64,000 nucleotides of DNA, taken from Oscarella lobularis. Its lineage: Eukaryota > Porifera > Homoscleromorpha > Homosclerophorida > Oscarellidae. How positions within the stretch are numbered: position 1 is the stretch's first letter; the number at the start of each line of letters is the position of its first letter. Positions 52,949 through 64,000 of this stretch are shown piece by piece. The notes beneath the pieces are model-generated. The model ran no database searches. It saw only the letters and a program-made list of their open reading frames with translations, and was not told where the DNA came from. The stretch spans positions 3,720,001-3,784,000 of the forward strand of contig NC_089176.1 of NCBI RefSeq assembly GCF_947507565.1, read 5' to 3'. Made by a program: the position numbers and the translations under genes.

Positions 52949-55900
52949 ATGGTTCTCGGCTTCACGGAGTCGTTCTGTCTTCAGAGCGAGCTGGGATCTC
53001 TTGCAGAAAGTACAAAGGGGGTCTGCTTGGTCGAAATTATGCACGTAATCGCTCGTATCGTTCAGGTTTCAGCAACGCACGCCTCATAGGCCAAGAAAAG
53101 GACTCTTCCATTCTATTCAGTTGGGTAGCGCAGTCGTCGACCGATTCCGTAAGCCTCCCAACTTGGACAAACAGTGCCAAAGGCGATCGTTTCTCTGTAG
53201 GGACGCAAGGCGACGTTCGTGGGACTGAAGGATTACACGAACGGAAAATCATCTGTAGGAAATTCGTAAACAAGCGAACCACGCCCCCCTCCTAAAGCCT
53301 TTTTCTCGCAGATTATCTACGAACATCCGAGTGTTATTGACATCGTCGGGGCTAGCGTCAACCCGGAAAAGAATCTACTCGGTTTGACGTCGTCATGACG
53401 TCATTTGAAAAATTTATTGATTATTTAGCTTTTACTGAACTCGCTTCTGGACTGAGAGAATACAGTGAAGCAGGAATTGGAGACAGTGAGAAAAAGACTC
53501 AATAAACGGAAACATTCTTAATTTTATTTATAGAAATCTATCGATCATTCGTATCGGAGATTAATCCGAGAGGACGTTGCTTCTGTCTACAAATCGATAG
53601 GCCAGAGTTTCAAAGGGTTCAGGTAAGACTCACTTTTGCAAGATCTAAAGGTAGTAAGTATATCAATTTCTTTTAGTTCTTGTATCCCATTGGTCCTCAT
53701 GCCAAAGAAAGACGTCGCGAATCCTATCTTCTCTATTTACTTCACAGAGAATGTATAAATGACGTCAAAACAACGTGTCACTAATTTAATTTTTAACTGC
53801 AGGTATTGGGTTATATACTTTTCGATTCAGTCACTTGCCAGGGCACAATGGCCTCGTAATATTTTTTTATTTTTCTTGGAATTTTTTGCTTTTAATTGAT
53901 ATGTAGGTTATTGTTCGCCAGCCTCTTAAAAGAGAGATATCAAAGGCGTTTTACTGGTACCAATGGGACCCTTCGCATCAACGCCTTTATGCACTCTACT
54001 TCATGCCAAGTGTAAGACTTCAGCAATTTGTTGATGTCTGTTATTTCGTGACGTCTTAGGCGACTGGTAGAAAAGTGGAACCGCATCTTCGTTGCTTCGA
54101 ATTTCCAAGCAAAGACACAGACGAGATAGTGGTAATAAAAAATATAACGAATAAAATTATTTTCAAATAAGAGTCTTTCTTAGATGGATTGGGTTCTTCC
54201 TCTGCCTTTTACAGAAGAACAGCTGACAGAGGAGAAGTAAAACGATATTTATTTATATCAGAGTGTTGATTTCTTGGTTAGGCCAGAGTATCTTCCTCTC
54301 CCAGCCTTTCGAAAACTTCAAGGCAAGAAAACGCTCTCTACTGCAGATCTATAAGATCCTGATTATATTTTTTAGAAAGTCACATCAATCTCAGTGTTGT
54401 CAGTCTGCCTGGGGGTTGGATATATTGATAACATTGTTAATCATACGACGTCATAATTTAGACTACTTTAGATAGTCAGAACGGTTCGCTGTACATTTGC
54501 TATCAGCATCCAGTGCAGAAAGACGGGGTTAATTGAGAAAAATGGCCTAATTGAGAAGACTAAATATTTTAATTTTGATAGAGTTCATCTCCAGACAAAA
54601 ACACGCAATTCCTCACGTACTCCGTCTGTCTTCTTCATCTCGGTGAAAAAAACCCTCGCTAATTATAAAATTAAATCCAGGAACTTTGTATCTCAGGCCA
54701 AGTCCTTAAAGTCAAAGTAAAAAGCATTGAAGTCGATAAAGAATCTGACAAAAGGCTTTACTTCTCAAGCATAAGTAGAAAAACCCCCTCTAGCTATTTT
54801 CTTTTCACGCCACATACTAGGTGACCACGTGCTCGTTTATGTACCCGGAGTCCTGCTCCATCTTCTTGACTGCAGCGCTGAACACTCTCCCGTTCATCAC
54901 ATACTCATGCATGGTTCATAAATTTTCTATTGCTAAATCAATTTTTATTTCTTACCTTGTTGCCTAGGCGACGTTGTTCCGAGGTTTCCCGCCTCGGAGC
55001 CGCTGCTCTGTAATTGGACCAACGTCAATGGCTACGTCAAAAGGCGTACGTTTTTGGCGTCAGTTTCACGTTTTTTTGCTGGACTTCTCTTCTTAGGTAA
55101 TGTGAGCGTTCTCGACGCTTCTACATGGAAAGGATATGACGTCGTGTTCAGTCGCAGCGTCATAGCTCAGCACTTTTCCGAGTAATAAATCCATAAAGCA
55201 TACGTTTTTAATTTTGAAGTACTTATGAAGGACTCACCTAACTTCAACCAAACTTGCTCTCCTACACATGGCTCTCGTGCATCTAAATGACCGACTACTA
55301 ATTCGAATGGCACGGTTTTCCGGGTGCCTAGCAACGCACGTAGCATTTATACTTGTATTTAGCTTTTTCGTGAAATGTGTCTCGATCCCGCGCACCCCGA
55401 CTGCAAAGAACTTCTATGCGATTTTCTCCTGGGTACATGAACGTGTAAGGGGAATAGGGATTTCGTTTTATTATTAAATTAGGTTCTACGTATGCTCGAA
55501 TGAAGTTTAGCAGTGCTGACAGCTCGCTTCTCAAGCTGCTTCCGCTCACTCTGAGCGGACGTCTTCGCGGTCATCTCGAAAAGGCGAGACACATAATTAA
55601 ATATTTTTAATTTTTAATATTTTTAGCAGGACGTTGACGGAAAGGATGTGGCTGTCGTCACGTATTCGAGCGTCTCCGGAGACTCAATAGAACGATGCTT
55701 AGCGAGAGTAGGAAAATCGAAGTGATTCTTAATTTATTTTAGGTATGTGTTTGACTCTGTAGTCCAATTGGGGCGAATTGTCTCAAGAAAAAAGCGTCGT
55801 ACGCATCAAAAACTACGTACGTTGCATGGTTTAGAAAGAAGGAATGCAATTTTGAAACGACTTTGTTACGCAGACTGATCACACGAATCCCTTTGAAGTA

Positions 55901-57687
55901 CTATTAGCCAATTTGAAATTGAACAAGCAACAAACGCCCAGGTAGCCTCTGTAAAATGTCTGGGGGCTTTAGACTGCATTTTTTGCTTGCTAAGGGTCGA
56001 TTTGGAGCGTCTTGATGATCTTGGCGACGTCGACATTGACGTCGAAGAAAAAACCGACGCTGACGGAAAACCCAAGCGTCCCAGTCTCTTTCGACGGCTC
56101 TCCGTTAGCTTCGCGTAAGATCTAGGCATCGAATAGTAACGTCGATTGATCGTGGGGCTTTGTTTCTGCAGATCACGCTTAGGAAAAAGTACCAACTTGC
56201 AGAATTAGAGATACTCGGCCTAATTTCTTTTTCTAGAAGACGCAGATTTGAGACTCCCACCTGACGCTCTTGAGAGCGAAGACGTTGAACTGGAGAGACA
56301 GCAGAAGAAGGCAAGTTCATGTCTCATATCAGTGCATTCACGAATACCGTAGTCCTATATTAGCTGATCTATTATGTCCAAAAACATTTGATGCGTTGGT
56401 TGAAAGGCGATGCTAAAACGCTCGATATTCGTTGTCTCAAAATTGCGAAAGAGTACTGTAGCATTCAGGTAGTGGAAGCCCTCGCGTCCCATTGCGTCTC
56501 CTTGAGGTTTTGTCCCTACGTTTTCCTAGGCCGATCAAGCGAAAATGCTCTTGGATCTCATTTGCACGACGCTGGGTTTTGACGACACTCATCTCGCCGT
56601 TGTCTCTTTGTACGTGGTCTTTGTAGAGGGGAGAGCTCTTTGATGGGGTTCTTATGCAGGGCGGAACGCGGTACTGAGCGCGATTGCGCTCTCTATGGGA
56701 TGGTCGAGCGTTTTTGCTGCGCTCTCGAACAGCTCGGATTTCCCTATCCCAAAGGTGCGTTTACCCTACTCATAACTCTTTTTTTGACTGACTTTTTTAA
56801 GGATTTCACGTCTTTTTTGCCTCTCTTGGCTATCGTTGTTTGGAGCCTCGGTAAAAGAGACTGATGAGGGGAGATTTTCATTTCTTATTTCTTTTGGTCT
56901 TAGGGTCTTTCTTCAGTATGTAAATAGGCAGGTTTTTCAGTTGAAGGAAGAGTTCGTGCGTCGCGTCATTACAGGTTAGAATTCTTCATTTTGACGATGA
57001 GGATGATGAGCCGGTATTGCTGGCTCTAGAACTTGGATCAAGCGCAGAATGTTTGGAAATTAAATTCCAGCTTTTGTCTCGCCTCAAACCGGACGTAGGA
57101 GATCAAATATTCTAAATGTCGTTTCTCAATAGTTTTCTTATTAATTGAAGGAGGAAACGTCTCGTTTGTTGGTGTCGTGCTCGGAATCTAATCACATGGA
57201 TATTGCACAGTAAAATTGCCTCATCTTCGTTTTTAAAAGCCCATTCTCTGATTCAGATTCATGGCCCAGAAAAGGGTGGCCAGCCTCCTTTCGTTAGTCC
57301 CAGAGGAAAGCGGTCAGAAAACCATCTGAACGCTCTTAAAATTTATAACTAATCGTTATATAGGAAACAATGCTTTTGAAGGCCAAGGTATTTATATCCC
57401 TTGCAAGTGGACTCTCGAATTAATTAATTAATTAATTTTGAAGCATCTTTTTTCTATGACCGAGTCTCTGGCTCACCGAAGTTTCCACCGGCTCAAGAGC
57501 TCATGAAACGTCTCTATGATACAGGTCTAAGAATGTGCATCCCTTTTTATTCTCTAACGTTCTGTTCCCAGAAGAGAAACTGCAGGGAAAACAGAAAAGA
57601 AGCGCGTCGCCTGCAGACAGCCTATCTCTCAACTTTATCGAACGAAATTGCTTGTCCAAAGTCGCCCCTACAACAAACGCTGTCTAA
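52949..57687 (+). CDS. GSAP: Gamma-secretase-activating protein homologue
   Basis: A many-exon gene whose conceptual product aligns with GSAP along its length. Landmarks: IIYEHPSVIDIVGASVNPEK, RVQFLYPIGPHAKE, FYWYQWDPSHQRLYALYF, HVLVYVPGVLLHLLDCS, KLALLHMALVHLNDRLLIRM. A C-terminal region GMVERFCCALEQLGFPYPKG, FHVFFASLGYRCLEPRVFLQ and EFVRRVITD corresponds to the LPPGFHTL...ILGVQCLPLH part of the vertebrate protein. It then has a disordered tail ending NFIERNCLSKVAPTTNAV and stops at 57687. In mammals GSAP binds gamma-secretase and APP C-terminal fragments; its role in an early animal is unknown. The intron after GRLRGHLEK may use a GC donor. The 5'-most exons are uncertain. The tweety gene begins 40 bases after the stop. 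Confidence 0.82.
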
Positions 57688-57727
57688 AAATAGACACCAA
57701 TTTATTCATCACGTGACGAACTCAACG

Positions 57728-60184
57728 ATGGCTTCTTGCGTCTCTGCGCCCTCGTACGAGCCTCCGGTCTACGTCACCTTTCTTCACACTATCCCTCGCT
57801 TCGATTTTCACTTTCACCTTACTGACGACCCCCAATTCGATCCGGAAAGCGTCGCTTATCTCGAGGTGGAGAACGCGCCTCTCTACCGCTCTTTCCCACG
57901 ATCGATTCTCGCTTTTCTAGGGTCTCGCTGGATGGGCGATAGCGGTTGCCGCATTTTGCATTCTTCTACTTATTATTGCTTGCGTCTATCTCGTCTGCAA
58001 ATGTTGCTGCAGCTCGGGATCGAATCGCGTATGGCTTCGAGAGCCGAAAGTGGGCGGAGCTCGATGCTGTCTCGCTTTGTTCGCCGTATTGGCGGCGATC
58101 GTAGCCGCAGGGGCGATTTACGGCGGCGTTCAAGCACTAAGAGACGCCAACGATGTCATCGAAGACGCGAAATCGATTAATAGAAGTCTAACTGACGTGC
58201 AGAGCGAAGTAAGAAGGTGTTAGCACGTGAGTTCAGATGTCACGTGAATTTTCCTACAGCTCGATTCGATTCACGTTGCCGGAAAAGACGTAAATGGCGA
58301 TTTGGCCGCTCTACTCGGAATTCTTCCGTCGAATCAAACAACTGCGAGACGATACGTCGAAGAAGCGCTGAAGGATTTCTCTAGCGCTCTCACTCAAGTT
58401 GGCAACATCCAGGATAACGTTGATGACGTCGATATAAGCGTCTACATAGACACTGCGCAGCTATACTTTAAATATTGGTACTATCGCGTTATTGAGATTT
58501 TAAATTTAAGTTTTTCGATTTAGGATTTATGCTATGATTCCGTTTTGCTTTTTCTTGGCGCTTGTTGTGACGTTTCCCTGCCTTGTGTTGATTTGCTGCA
58601 GAAAGTCGACCGCTTGCTTGAAATGGTAAGAGACGAAGTAAAGTGCCAACATTATTAGACTAATTTTCTCAAATAGTTCGGCCTGTTTCTCCGTTTTGGG
58701 GCTGCTGGTCTGCAGTTTGAGCAGCGGCATAATTATGGGAGTAACCCTCGTACGTTTCCACTATGAAAGACATCTCTAAATCACACTGTACTCATTTTTA
58801 GGGCGGTAGTGACATATGCGTAGATCCGGAGAACTACATCGTCAATCTCACTACCAGCTCAGTTGAAAAAGGTAGAAGAAAAAGTATTGTGGAGAATAAA
58901 TAGATGATGAATCTGATGCATGACAGACGTTGTTGAATACTACGTTCACTGTGCGGACACTTGCTCTTCGCCCTTCAGCGACGTGAGTCGCATACAGTTT
59001 GTTCTACGCAGTTGTCTTATACTATTTTTATTGTAGTCGTTCGGCGAAGCGTTCTTCTATTTGGACGAGTTGCTCTCGCTGATTCAGAATGTGGATAAAA
59101 TTTCTGTCTTTGATAAATTTAAAAAGGTTCGTTTGACTTGTAGTTTTATAGGTAATATAGCTCGTGTTGTTAGAATTTATACGTTCAACATGCCGAACAA
59201 GGCGTTCATAAGACCATTGCGTCTCTCCTCGAACTCAATGTCACAGTTGGATGTGATCAAATCACTCCGGTATTTAATTTAGATCGCTATCTCGGCTAAA
59301 GATGGGATGAAATTTAATTAAATTTCTAGTTCTATACTGATGCTCGAACTTCGGCGTGCGAAGATGCCATGTACGTGCTTTGATAAAAATCTTCTCGTTT
59401 ATCTAAATATCTTTTGTCTTGCTAGTTTTTACTTTCTCATCTTCCTACTCGCTATGATTGCTCTTGCCATACCAGTAACAATTCTGGTTATGTGCTCCGA
59501 AAACACGTGGCGTAAAACGGCCGAAGCAAACAAGTAAGAAACGTAGAGAATATTAATATTACTAACGGCTTTCTTTTGGTGAAGATATCACAGGCACGCT
59601 CCAGAAGAACGTACGCCACTTAGACAGTGGATAGATCGAAGTGCAGAAGAAGAAGAAGGAGAACGAGAACGTGCTCAGATAACAGTTGTCGGCATCGTTC
59701 AGTACAATATACACTTCTTCGTGAATTCCTACTTGAGACTTATCTTGTCTTTAGCGAATCCCTTCTCCAGAATCGCGATAATGACGGTGAGGACGACAAC
59801 GATGTTAACTTGAATGATGATCCGGATCACGATCGCGACTCTGTCCATGATGATCGGGATCATCACGATCGCGATTCGGTCTATGAAACAACGGCCGTGG
59901 AATCGCCTTGCGTCGTGCCGACTACTAGCGCCGCCGAAACGCTCGCAACCGCTACCGGTAATGCGTTTCGTTGTGCACTCTGTCTCGACGTCGCGCGCCC
60001 GCCGGTGAAAATGCACAGCGCGTGCGGACGAATCGTCGGCTGCGAAGCGTGCGTGCGGAAAATGACGACTCGTCAGTGTCCTCTCTGCGGCGCTTCTCTG
60101 CCAAACAGCCCTGACCCTTTTGAGACTTTTCGCGGACTTGATGACGTTTTCGCCGCAGCCGCGTCCTACAGTAACTCTACGTGA
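57728..60184 (+). CDS. TTYH: Tweety-family channel with C-terminal RING-like domain
   Basis: The exons give an N-terminal tweety signature (PPVYVTFLHTIPRFDFHF) and paired helices (GWAIAVAAFCILLLIIACVY, LALFAVLAAIVAAGAIYGGV). A Cys-rich extracellular domain follows, then later helices (YAMIPFCFFLALVVTFPCLV, FSVLGLLVCSLSSGIIMGVT, FYFLIFLLAMIALAIPVTIL). After KHAPEERTPLRQWIDRSAEE the exon ends at 59701 in phase 2. A 53-base GT-AG intron (59702-59754) joins in frame to an exon of 430 bases. That exon encodes an Asp/His-rich linker and a RING-like domain (FRCALCLDVARPPVK, HSACGRIVGCEACV, RQCPLCGASL), with Arg where the usual zinc-binding His would be. If the intron is retained a stop follows at about 59812. 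Tweety proteins are volume-regulated or lipid-associated membrane proteins. A built-in RING is not part of the family as I know it. Confidence 0.82.
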
Positions 60185-60380
60185 CCTACCTCGATTTAGA
60201 ATCTCTAGCTCTCTTTGTTGCATGTTTTCCCTCCCTCCCCAGCGTGTTCTTAGCTGTTGGAAATTTTTATGGACTGCAGTCGTGGTGGTTTTACATAATC
60301 CCTGTTTTCAATTTATTCGTTTATATATATTAGATCGGCCGGTTGATTCTGATGGTACACAGACTCGTAAGTCGTTCGGT

Positions 60381-61407
60381 TTATTCAAACAGAAACTGCA
60401 CTTGTCGTTCGTTCAGCGACTGCGTTTCCCGATAGTTGTTCTCCATAGGTTTGCTCTCGGCATTGTGGATGCGACGAAGACCCCACATCTAAAGCGAAAA
60501 GGAACAAAGTTGGACAATCATTTCATCTATTATACTTGACTGGTTGATATTTCGATAGGATGTTGCATGATAATCCAGCGCACGTTTTCCGAATAAGGCG
60601 GCGTCGTCAAAGACCCTTCGTAGTAGTAATAGTTCCGAATTGGCGGCAGAACGTTGTTGAGAAACACAGCAAAAGGTTTTCTCCGTGCACCTATTAGTGG
60701 TTAGAAAAATAATTGCGATACCGTACACCATTTATTGACAAACCTTTTTCGTAAAGACTACCGAATTTGAGTTCGTCGAATTCCGGATTGGCTGTTCCTA
60801 ACTACGGAAAGGTCTAAGGATGCGAGTGGAGGCGGCGCTCGACGCTCACCTTCACAAACACCCCAATCACGGCTAGTCCGTCTCGTTGAGTTTTCGCTGA
60901 ATTAAAATCGCCGTATTTTGCATTGTAGTGAACGAAATGTATCTGAAGAGGTCAAGACACGAGAGCTCACAATCAGGTATAAATAGAGTCCGTAGTATAC
61001 ACTGGAGACTTTAGAAAAAATAATACCTCGGCTGAATAAGCTTGACCGTCGACGGTGTGCTCCGAACCGTGCCAATCCTCTGAACCGAAATGCACGTGAA
61101 ACGAGTGCAGTTGAAACACGTCCTTGTGATCGAGCGCGCCTCCCGTTATTGTCGCTTTTTCGCCGTCCGGCAATACGTAACGAACACAGTATCCGTCGTT
61201 TTCGACGACTCCGCCGCGCACGCGTCCCCCCGCACCATTAGCATAAGCTCCTTGGAAATTCAAGGGCATTCGCTTGGAAGTAGATCGAGGCGGCGCGCTG
61301 CCGTAGGGATGGTTGTGTAGTCCGCCCTTGTGACCGATTATGTTGATTGGGGATTGTTTTGGACTAACGGCGGTGGGATGTGAGCCAAAAAGTCTCTTTA
61401 GAGCCAT
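60381..61407 (-). CDS. Alpha-carbonic anhydrase 1
   Basis: Minus-strand exons give a cytosolic-type alpha carbonic anhydrase. Landmarks: QSPINI near the start; [19 protein letters not shown], supplying the first two zinc His residues and the Glu-His pair; [12 protein letters not shown] with the third zinc His; [20 protein letters not shown] substrate-loop region; and the last exon [20 protein letters not shown]...VQFLF with stop at 60381. The enzyme hydrates CO2 to bicarbonate. There is no signal peptide if translation starts at 61407 (MALKRLFGS); a longer start at 61470 is also open. It is arranged head to head with carbonic anhydrase 2 and convergent with the tweety gene. Confidence 0.92.
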
Positions 61408-62003
61408 CGTTTGCTCCTTCCTATGTATGCACGCGGGGCAGCACGTTCGTGTGACGTATGTACGTTTCAAATTCCCCTACGAAGTGTGCTAGACGTGTTT
61501 GGCGCACCTAATGCGTACGCGAGCGACTCCACTTCCGCTTTCAAAAGCGAATATCGATGCTGTCTCTCGCGAAATAGACAAAACATGCAAAGCGTGTGCG
61601 TCACGGCGAAATTATCGTGCAGACGTCGATGACGTCCCAATTCCAGAATGTCCTTTATCTACATTTGTATGCCCTCCCCTGTCGCGGTAACGTGAGAAGA
61701 AAAACAAGTCTTACATTACTTTGCATTTGAATTTTAGAGTGAGGCTCGTTAGAGGTCGACAACAATGACACGCAAGCTTAGCCCACCGTCGACGTAATGC
61801 ACTGCACGTGTACTTGCGGTCGGCCACACGTAAATTCTACCACGACTTCAGACTCGACGTACGTCAAGCATTCGAAGACTGAGACAAAACAATTTATCAT
61901 GCATTGGCCCGTGGCCAGTTGCTCACGTAGTACACGCGACGAAGCAATATATAAGGACAGTCGAAATCACCGAACGTAGCACTACTACTCTCTCTCAAAC
62001 GCA
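61408..62003. promoter_or_regulatory. Divergent promoter region between two carbonic anhydrases
   Basis: About 600 bases separate the two head-to-head carbonic anhydrase starts. TATATAA at 61948-61954, about 50 bases before the ATG, is a TATA box for gene 2. No coding exon was recognised. Confidence 0.6.
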
Positions 62004-62057
62004 ATGAGTCACGGCGGTGGGCACGGCGGCGGCGGCGGCGGACACGGCGGCGGCGAA

Positions 62058-62109
<52 letters not shown>

Positions 62110-63085
62110 TCACTGGTCTACGACAATCGCCCATCGATATAACAAACCAATTCAAAGGGGGTCTCTACGACTATCCCTACAGCAGCGCTCTCGCTCCAAA
62201 CAGCCAAAGATTGCCACTGTGTTTTCAAGGAGCCTACGTTAATGGTCCCGGTGGACGTGTGACCGGCGGACAAGTCGTCAACAATGGCCACACCGTGAAA
62301 TACACTTTGCCGACGACGGAGAGTGCGACGGTGACGGGAGGCGCGCTCCAGGGAGCCGTTTACCGGCTCGACTCGTTTCACTTGCATTTTGGGTCGGAGG
62401 ACTGGCGCGGCTCGGAGCACACCGTCGACGGGCAAGCCTATCCAGTTGAAGTACGACAGTGCATTTATTTCTGAGATAGAACGACGGAGAGTTGCTTCTT
62501 TAGATGCATTTTGTTCATTTCAACGCGAAGTATGGCACTATCAGCGCCGCCGCATCTCAACCTGACGGACTCGCCGTGATTGGAGTGTTCGTAAAGGTAC
62601 GTTTATTTTAATACTGTAATTAGTTGGGTACGTCACTCACGTGGCCCTTATAACAATGATTTGTTTAGCTGGGAGAAGCGAATCCAGAATATGATCAACT
62701 GCAGTATGATACCCTTGTTCAGAACGGTTAGTCAATTATTGAAACAGACGTTTGCCTTCCTAGCTAGTTTCTTATAGGAGCTAGTCGAAATGTTTCGACC
62801 ATCTTCCTCAACAATGTTCTGCCGCACGATCGTAACTACTATTTCTACCCGGGCTCTCTGACTACACCGCCGTATTCGGAAAACGTCACTTGGATGGTCA
62901 TGCAGCATCCCATTGAAATATCTACGAGCCAGGTAAAACCAAACGCCTGAGCGCTCTAATTATAGTGTTTTGTATAGATGTGGGGTCTTCGTCGCCTTAT
63001 GAATTTGGAGGGCACGCCGATGGAGAACAACTATCGCGCCACGCAGCCGCTGAACGGGAGAGTGGTGCAGTTTCTCTTCGACTGA
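62004..63085 (+). CDS. Alpha-carbonic anhydrase 2 with Gly/His-rich N-terminus
   Basis: Five exons. The first encodes [20 protein letters not shown] followed by a long poly-Gly run, then the carbonic anhydrase fold. Landmarks: [30 protein letters not shown] (two zinc His and the Glu-His pair), [12 protein letters not shown] (third zinc His), [40 protein letters not shown] and [20 protein letters not shown], with stop at 63083-63085. The active-site set is complete. The Gly/His extension is unusual; His-rich tails can bind zinc or nickel, so metal storage or self-metallation is a possible role, by inference. It is a close paralogue of the divergent gene at 60381. Confidence 0.92.
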
Positions 63086-63569
63086 GAAAATTGTGGAGGG
63101 TTGAACTCGGATTGCATGCAATGTGCTAGCGCGTAAGTGTGATTGTGTACGTGTGCGTCAGTTTGTCTCTGTGACGAAAGAAAACTGCTTGTATTTGTGC
63201 ATCCAAACCTCTTGGTCTTAGAGAGTGTTCGGGTTATCAAAAAGATGACCCGGAGATTAGCAAAAATGTTTGGGCCAGTATGACTGTCTGCGAGCATCTT
63301 TCCGAAGGAGGTGAATGCTAGATTAGGCCTTTCCTAAAGAAAGAACAAACGTTGACGTCAATGCTGTTAAACCACAGCTCACCTGAGAGTTGCTTTTGTG
63401 GAAGCTATGCAGATTTTAGAATTAACGCTCTTGCGTCTATGCGAAAGCATTTAGCTTCCACAAGGACGTGAACTTTAAACCAACGCTATCTTTAGCTGAA
63501 CGCTAGCATATAAGCTCTGTCTCAGTTTCGGCGCGTCACATTTCTCCATCATAGCTTGAAAACAGTACA
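63086..63569. other. Intergenic region with hairpin and TATA box
   Basis: The 3' flank of carbonic anhydrase 2 runs into the promoter of the His-rich gene. An inverted repeat TTGTGGAAGCTA (63396-63407) and TAGCTTCCACAA (63452-63463) forms a long-loop hairpin. TATAAG at 63509-63514 lies about 57 bases before the next ATG. Confidence 0.6.
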
Positions 63570-63698
63570 ATGGGTCACGGTAAGATTGATGCATCATGGT
63601 GCATACGAGCAAATTAACGTACGACTTGATGATCGTCTTTAATATATAGGAAACGGCGACGGTCACGGTCACGGACACGGTCACGGTCACGGTCACGG

Positions 63699-63733
<35 letters not shown>

Positions 63734-63849
63734 AACACGGCGGCCACGAGCACGGTCACGGTCATGGGCATGACGGTCACGGTCACGGACACGGACACGG
63801 ACACGAACACGGACACGGACACGGACACGGCCATGGACACTGCGGATAG
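63570..63849 (+). CDS. Tiny His-Gly repeat protein
   Basis: Exon 1 is 10 bases (63570-63579, ATG GGT CAC G). A GT-AG intron of 70 bases follows, then exon 2 (63650-63849) joins in phase to give 69 residues starting MGHGNGDGHGHG and ending HGHGHGHCG. Composition is almost only Gly and His, with a few Asp, Glu and one terminal Cys. A TATA box lies about 57 bases upstream. The repeated GGTCAC/GGGCAT hexamers are a minisatellite that is also coding. No family is recognised. The obvious chemistry is binding of Zn, Ni or Cu. Placement directly after a zinc enzyme with a similar N-terminal HGGG tract suggests a common origin of the tract or a metal-related function (inference). No signal peptide is visible. 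Confidence 0.72.
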
Positions 63850-64000
63850 TGCGCGGCGGCAGCCTCAGTATTGAAAACAGCGGAGACGAGACTCTGAGAA
63901 TGCTGTATGCATGTGAATGTGTTTGTGCGCGTCGAAGTGTTCGTGAGCTTATTACAGTCTAATTAATATATGAGACTTGCATTAAAAATACTGTTGTCGG
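63850..64000. other. 3' flank at window edge
   Basis: AT-rich tail after the His-Gly gene. No coding exon was recognised. Confidence 0.5.

Noticed and set aside
63475-63840. Minus-strand frame of Met/Val/Ser repeats (MSMAVSVSV...)
   Set aside because: It is the exact antisense of the His-Gly coding repeat; splice signals, TATA box and frame on the plus strand are better.

Overview
This is a gene-dense eukaryotic window. Nearly every gene is split by short (about 45-100 bp) GT-AG introns, and neighbouring genes are often less than 200 bp apart. The content is animal: an ATF7IP homologue, cytohesin, RPP14, ERCC6/CSB, CEP95, GSAP, a tweety (TTYH) protein, an espin-like protein and DAPK-like ROC-COR death-domain proteins. 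Extreme compaction with a metazoan repertoire suggests an early-branching animal, most likely a sponge (perhaps homoscleromorph, Oscarella-like). That taxonomic guess is inference.

Layout. 1-1.9 kb: foldback repeats, no gene. 1.9-5.0 kb (minus): a PH-domain adaptor and an ATF7IP-like protein. 5.2-8.0 kb (plus): a PfkB-type sugar kinase followed 6 bp later by a SIS-domain arabinose-5-phosphate-isomerase-like gene. 8.1-9.8 kb: espin-like ankyrin protein. 10-11.3 kb: SLC18B1-like transporter. 11.8-16.1 kb (minus): cytohesin. 16.3-16.6 kb: RPP14. 16.6-24.4 kb (minus): ERCC6/CSB, with one 3.4 kb intron almost filled by a terminal-inverted-repeat element whose body is a 3 kb minisatellite. 24.5-27.1 kb (minus): CEP95.

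27.3-52.8 kb is the most remarkable part. Three tandem genes encode ankyrin arrays followed by ROC GTPase, COR and a C-terminal death-like domain. In them nearly every ankyrin repeat is its own exon of about 99 nt in phase 0. The duplications carried neighbouring sequence along: a broken 5' end of CEP95 (34.6-35.6 kb), two copies of a stand-alone acyl-carrier-like gene (43.8 and 52.2 kb), and a broken 5' end of GSAP (44.5-45.1 kb). The intact GSAP gene follows at 52.9-57.7 kb. The three paralogues differ in ankyrin number (about 21, 25 and 13), appear mosaic, and the third has a frameshift in its GTPase domain and an exonised piece of intron. I consider this cluster the best candidate for an under-described system, possibly cell-death or innate-immune signalling by analogy with DAPK1 architecture.

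57.7-60.2 kb: a tweety-family channel whose last exon adds a RING-like domain. 60.4-63.1 kb: two alpha carbonic anhydrases head to head, the second with a Gly/His-rich N-terminus. 63.6-63.85 kb: a tiny two-exon gene for an almost pure His-Gly peptide.

Exon boundaries were read by eye from splice consensus and family conservation. First exons are the least certain. No tRNA, rRNA or CRISPR array was recognised.
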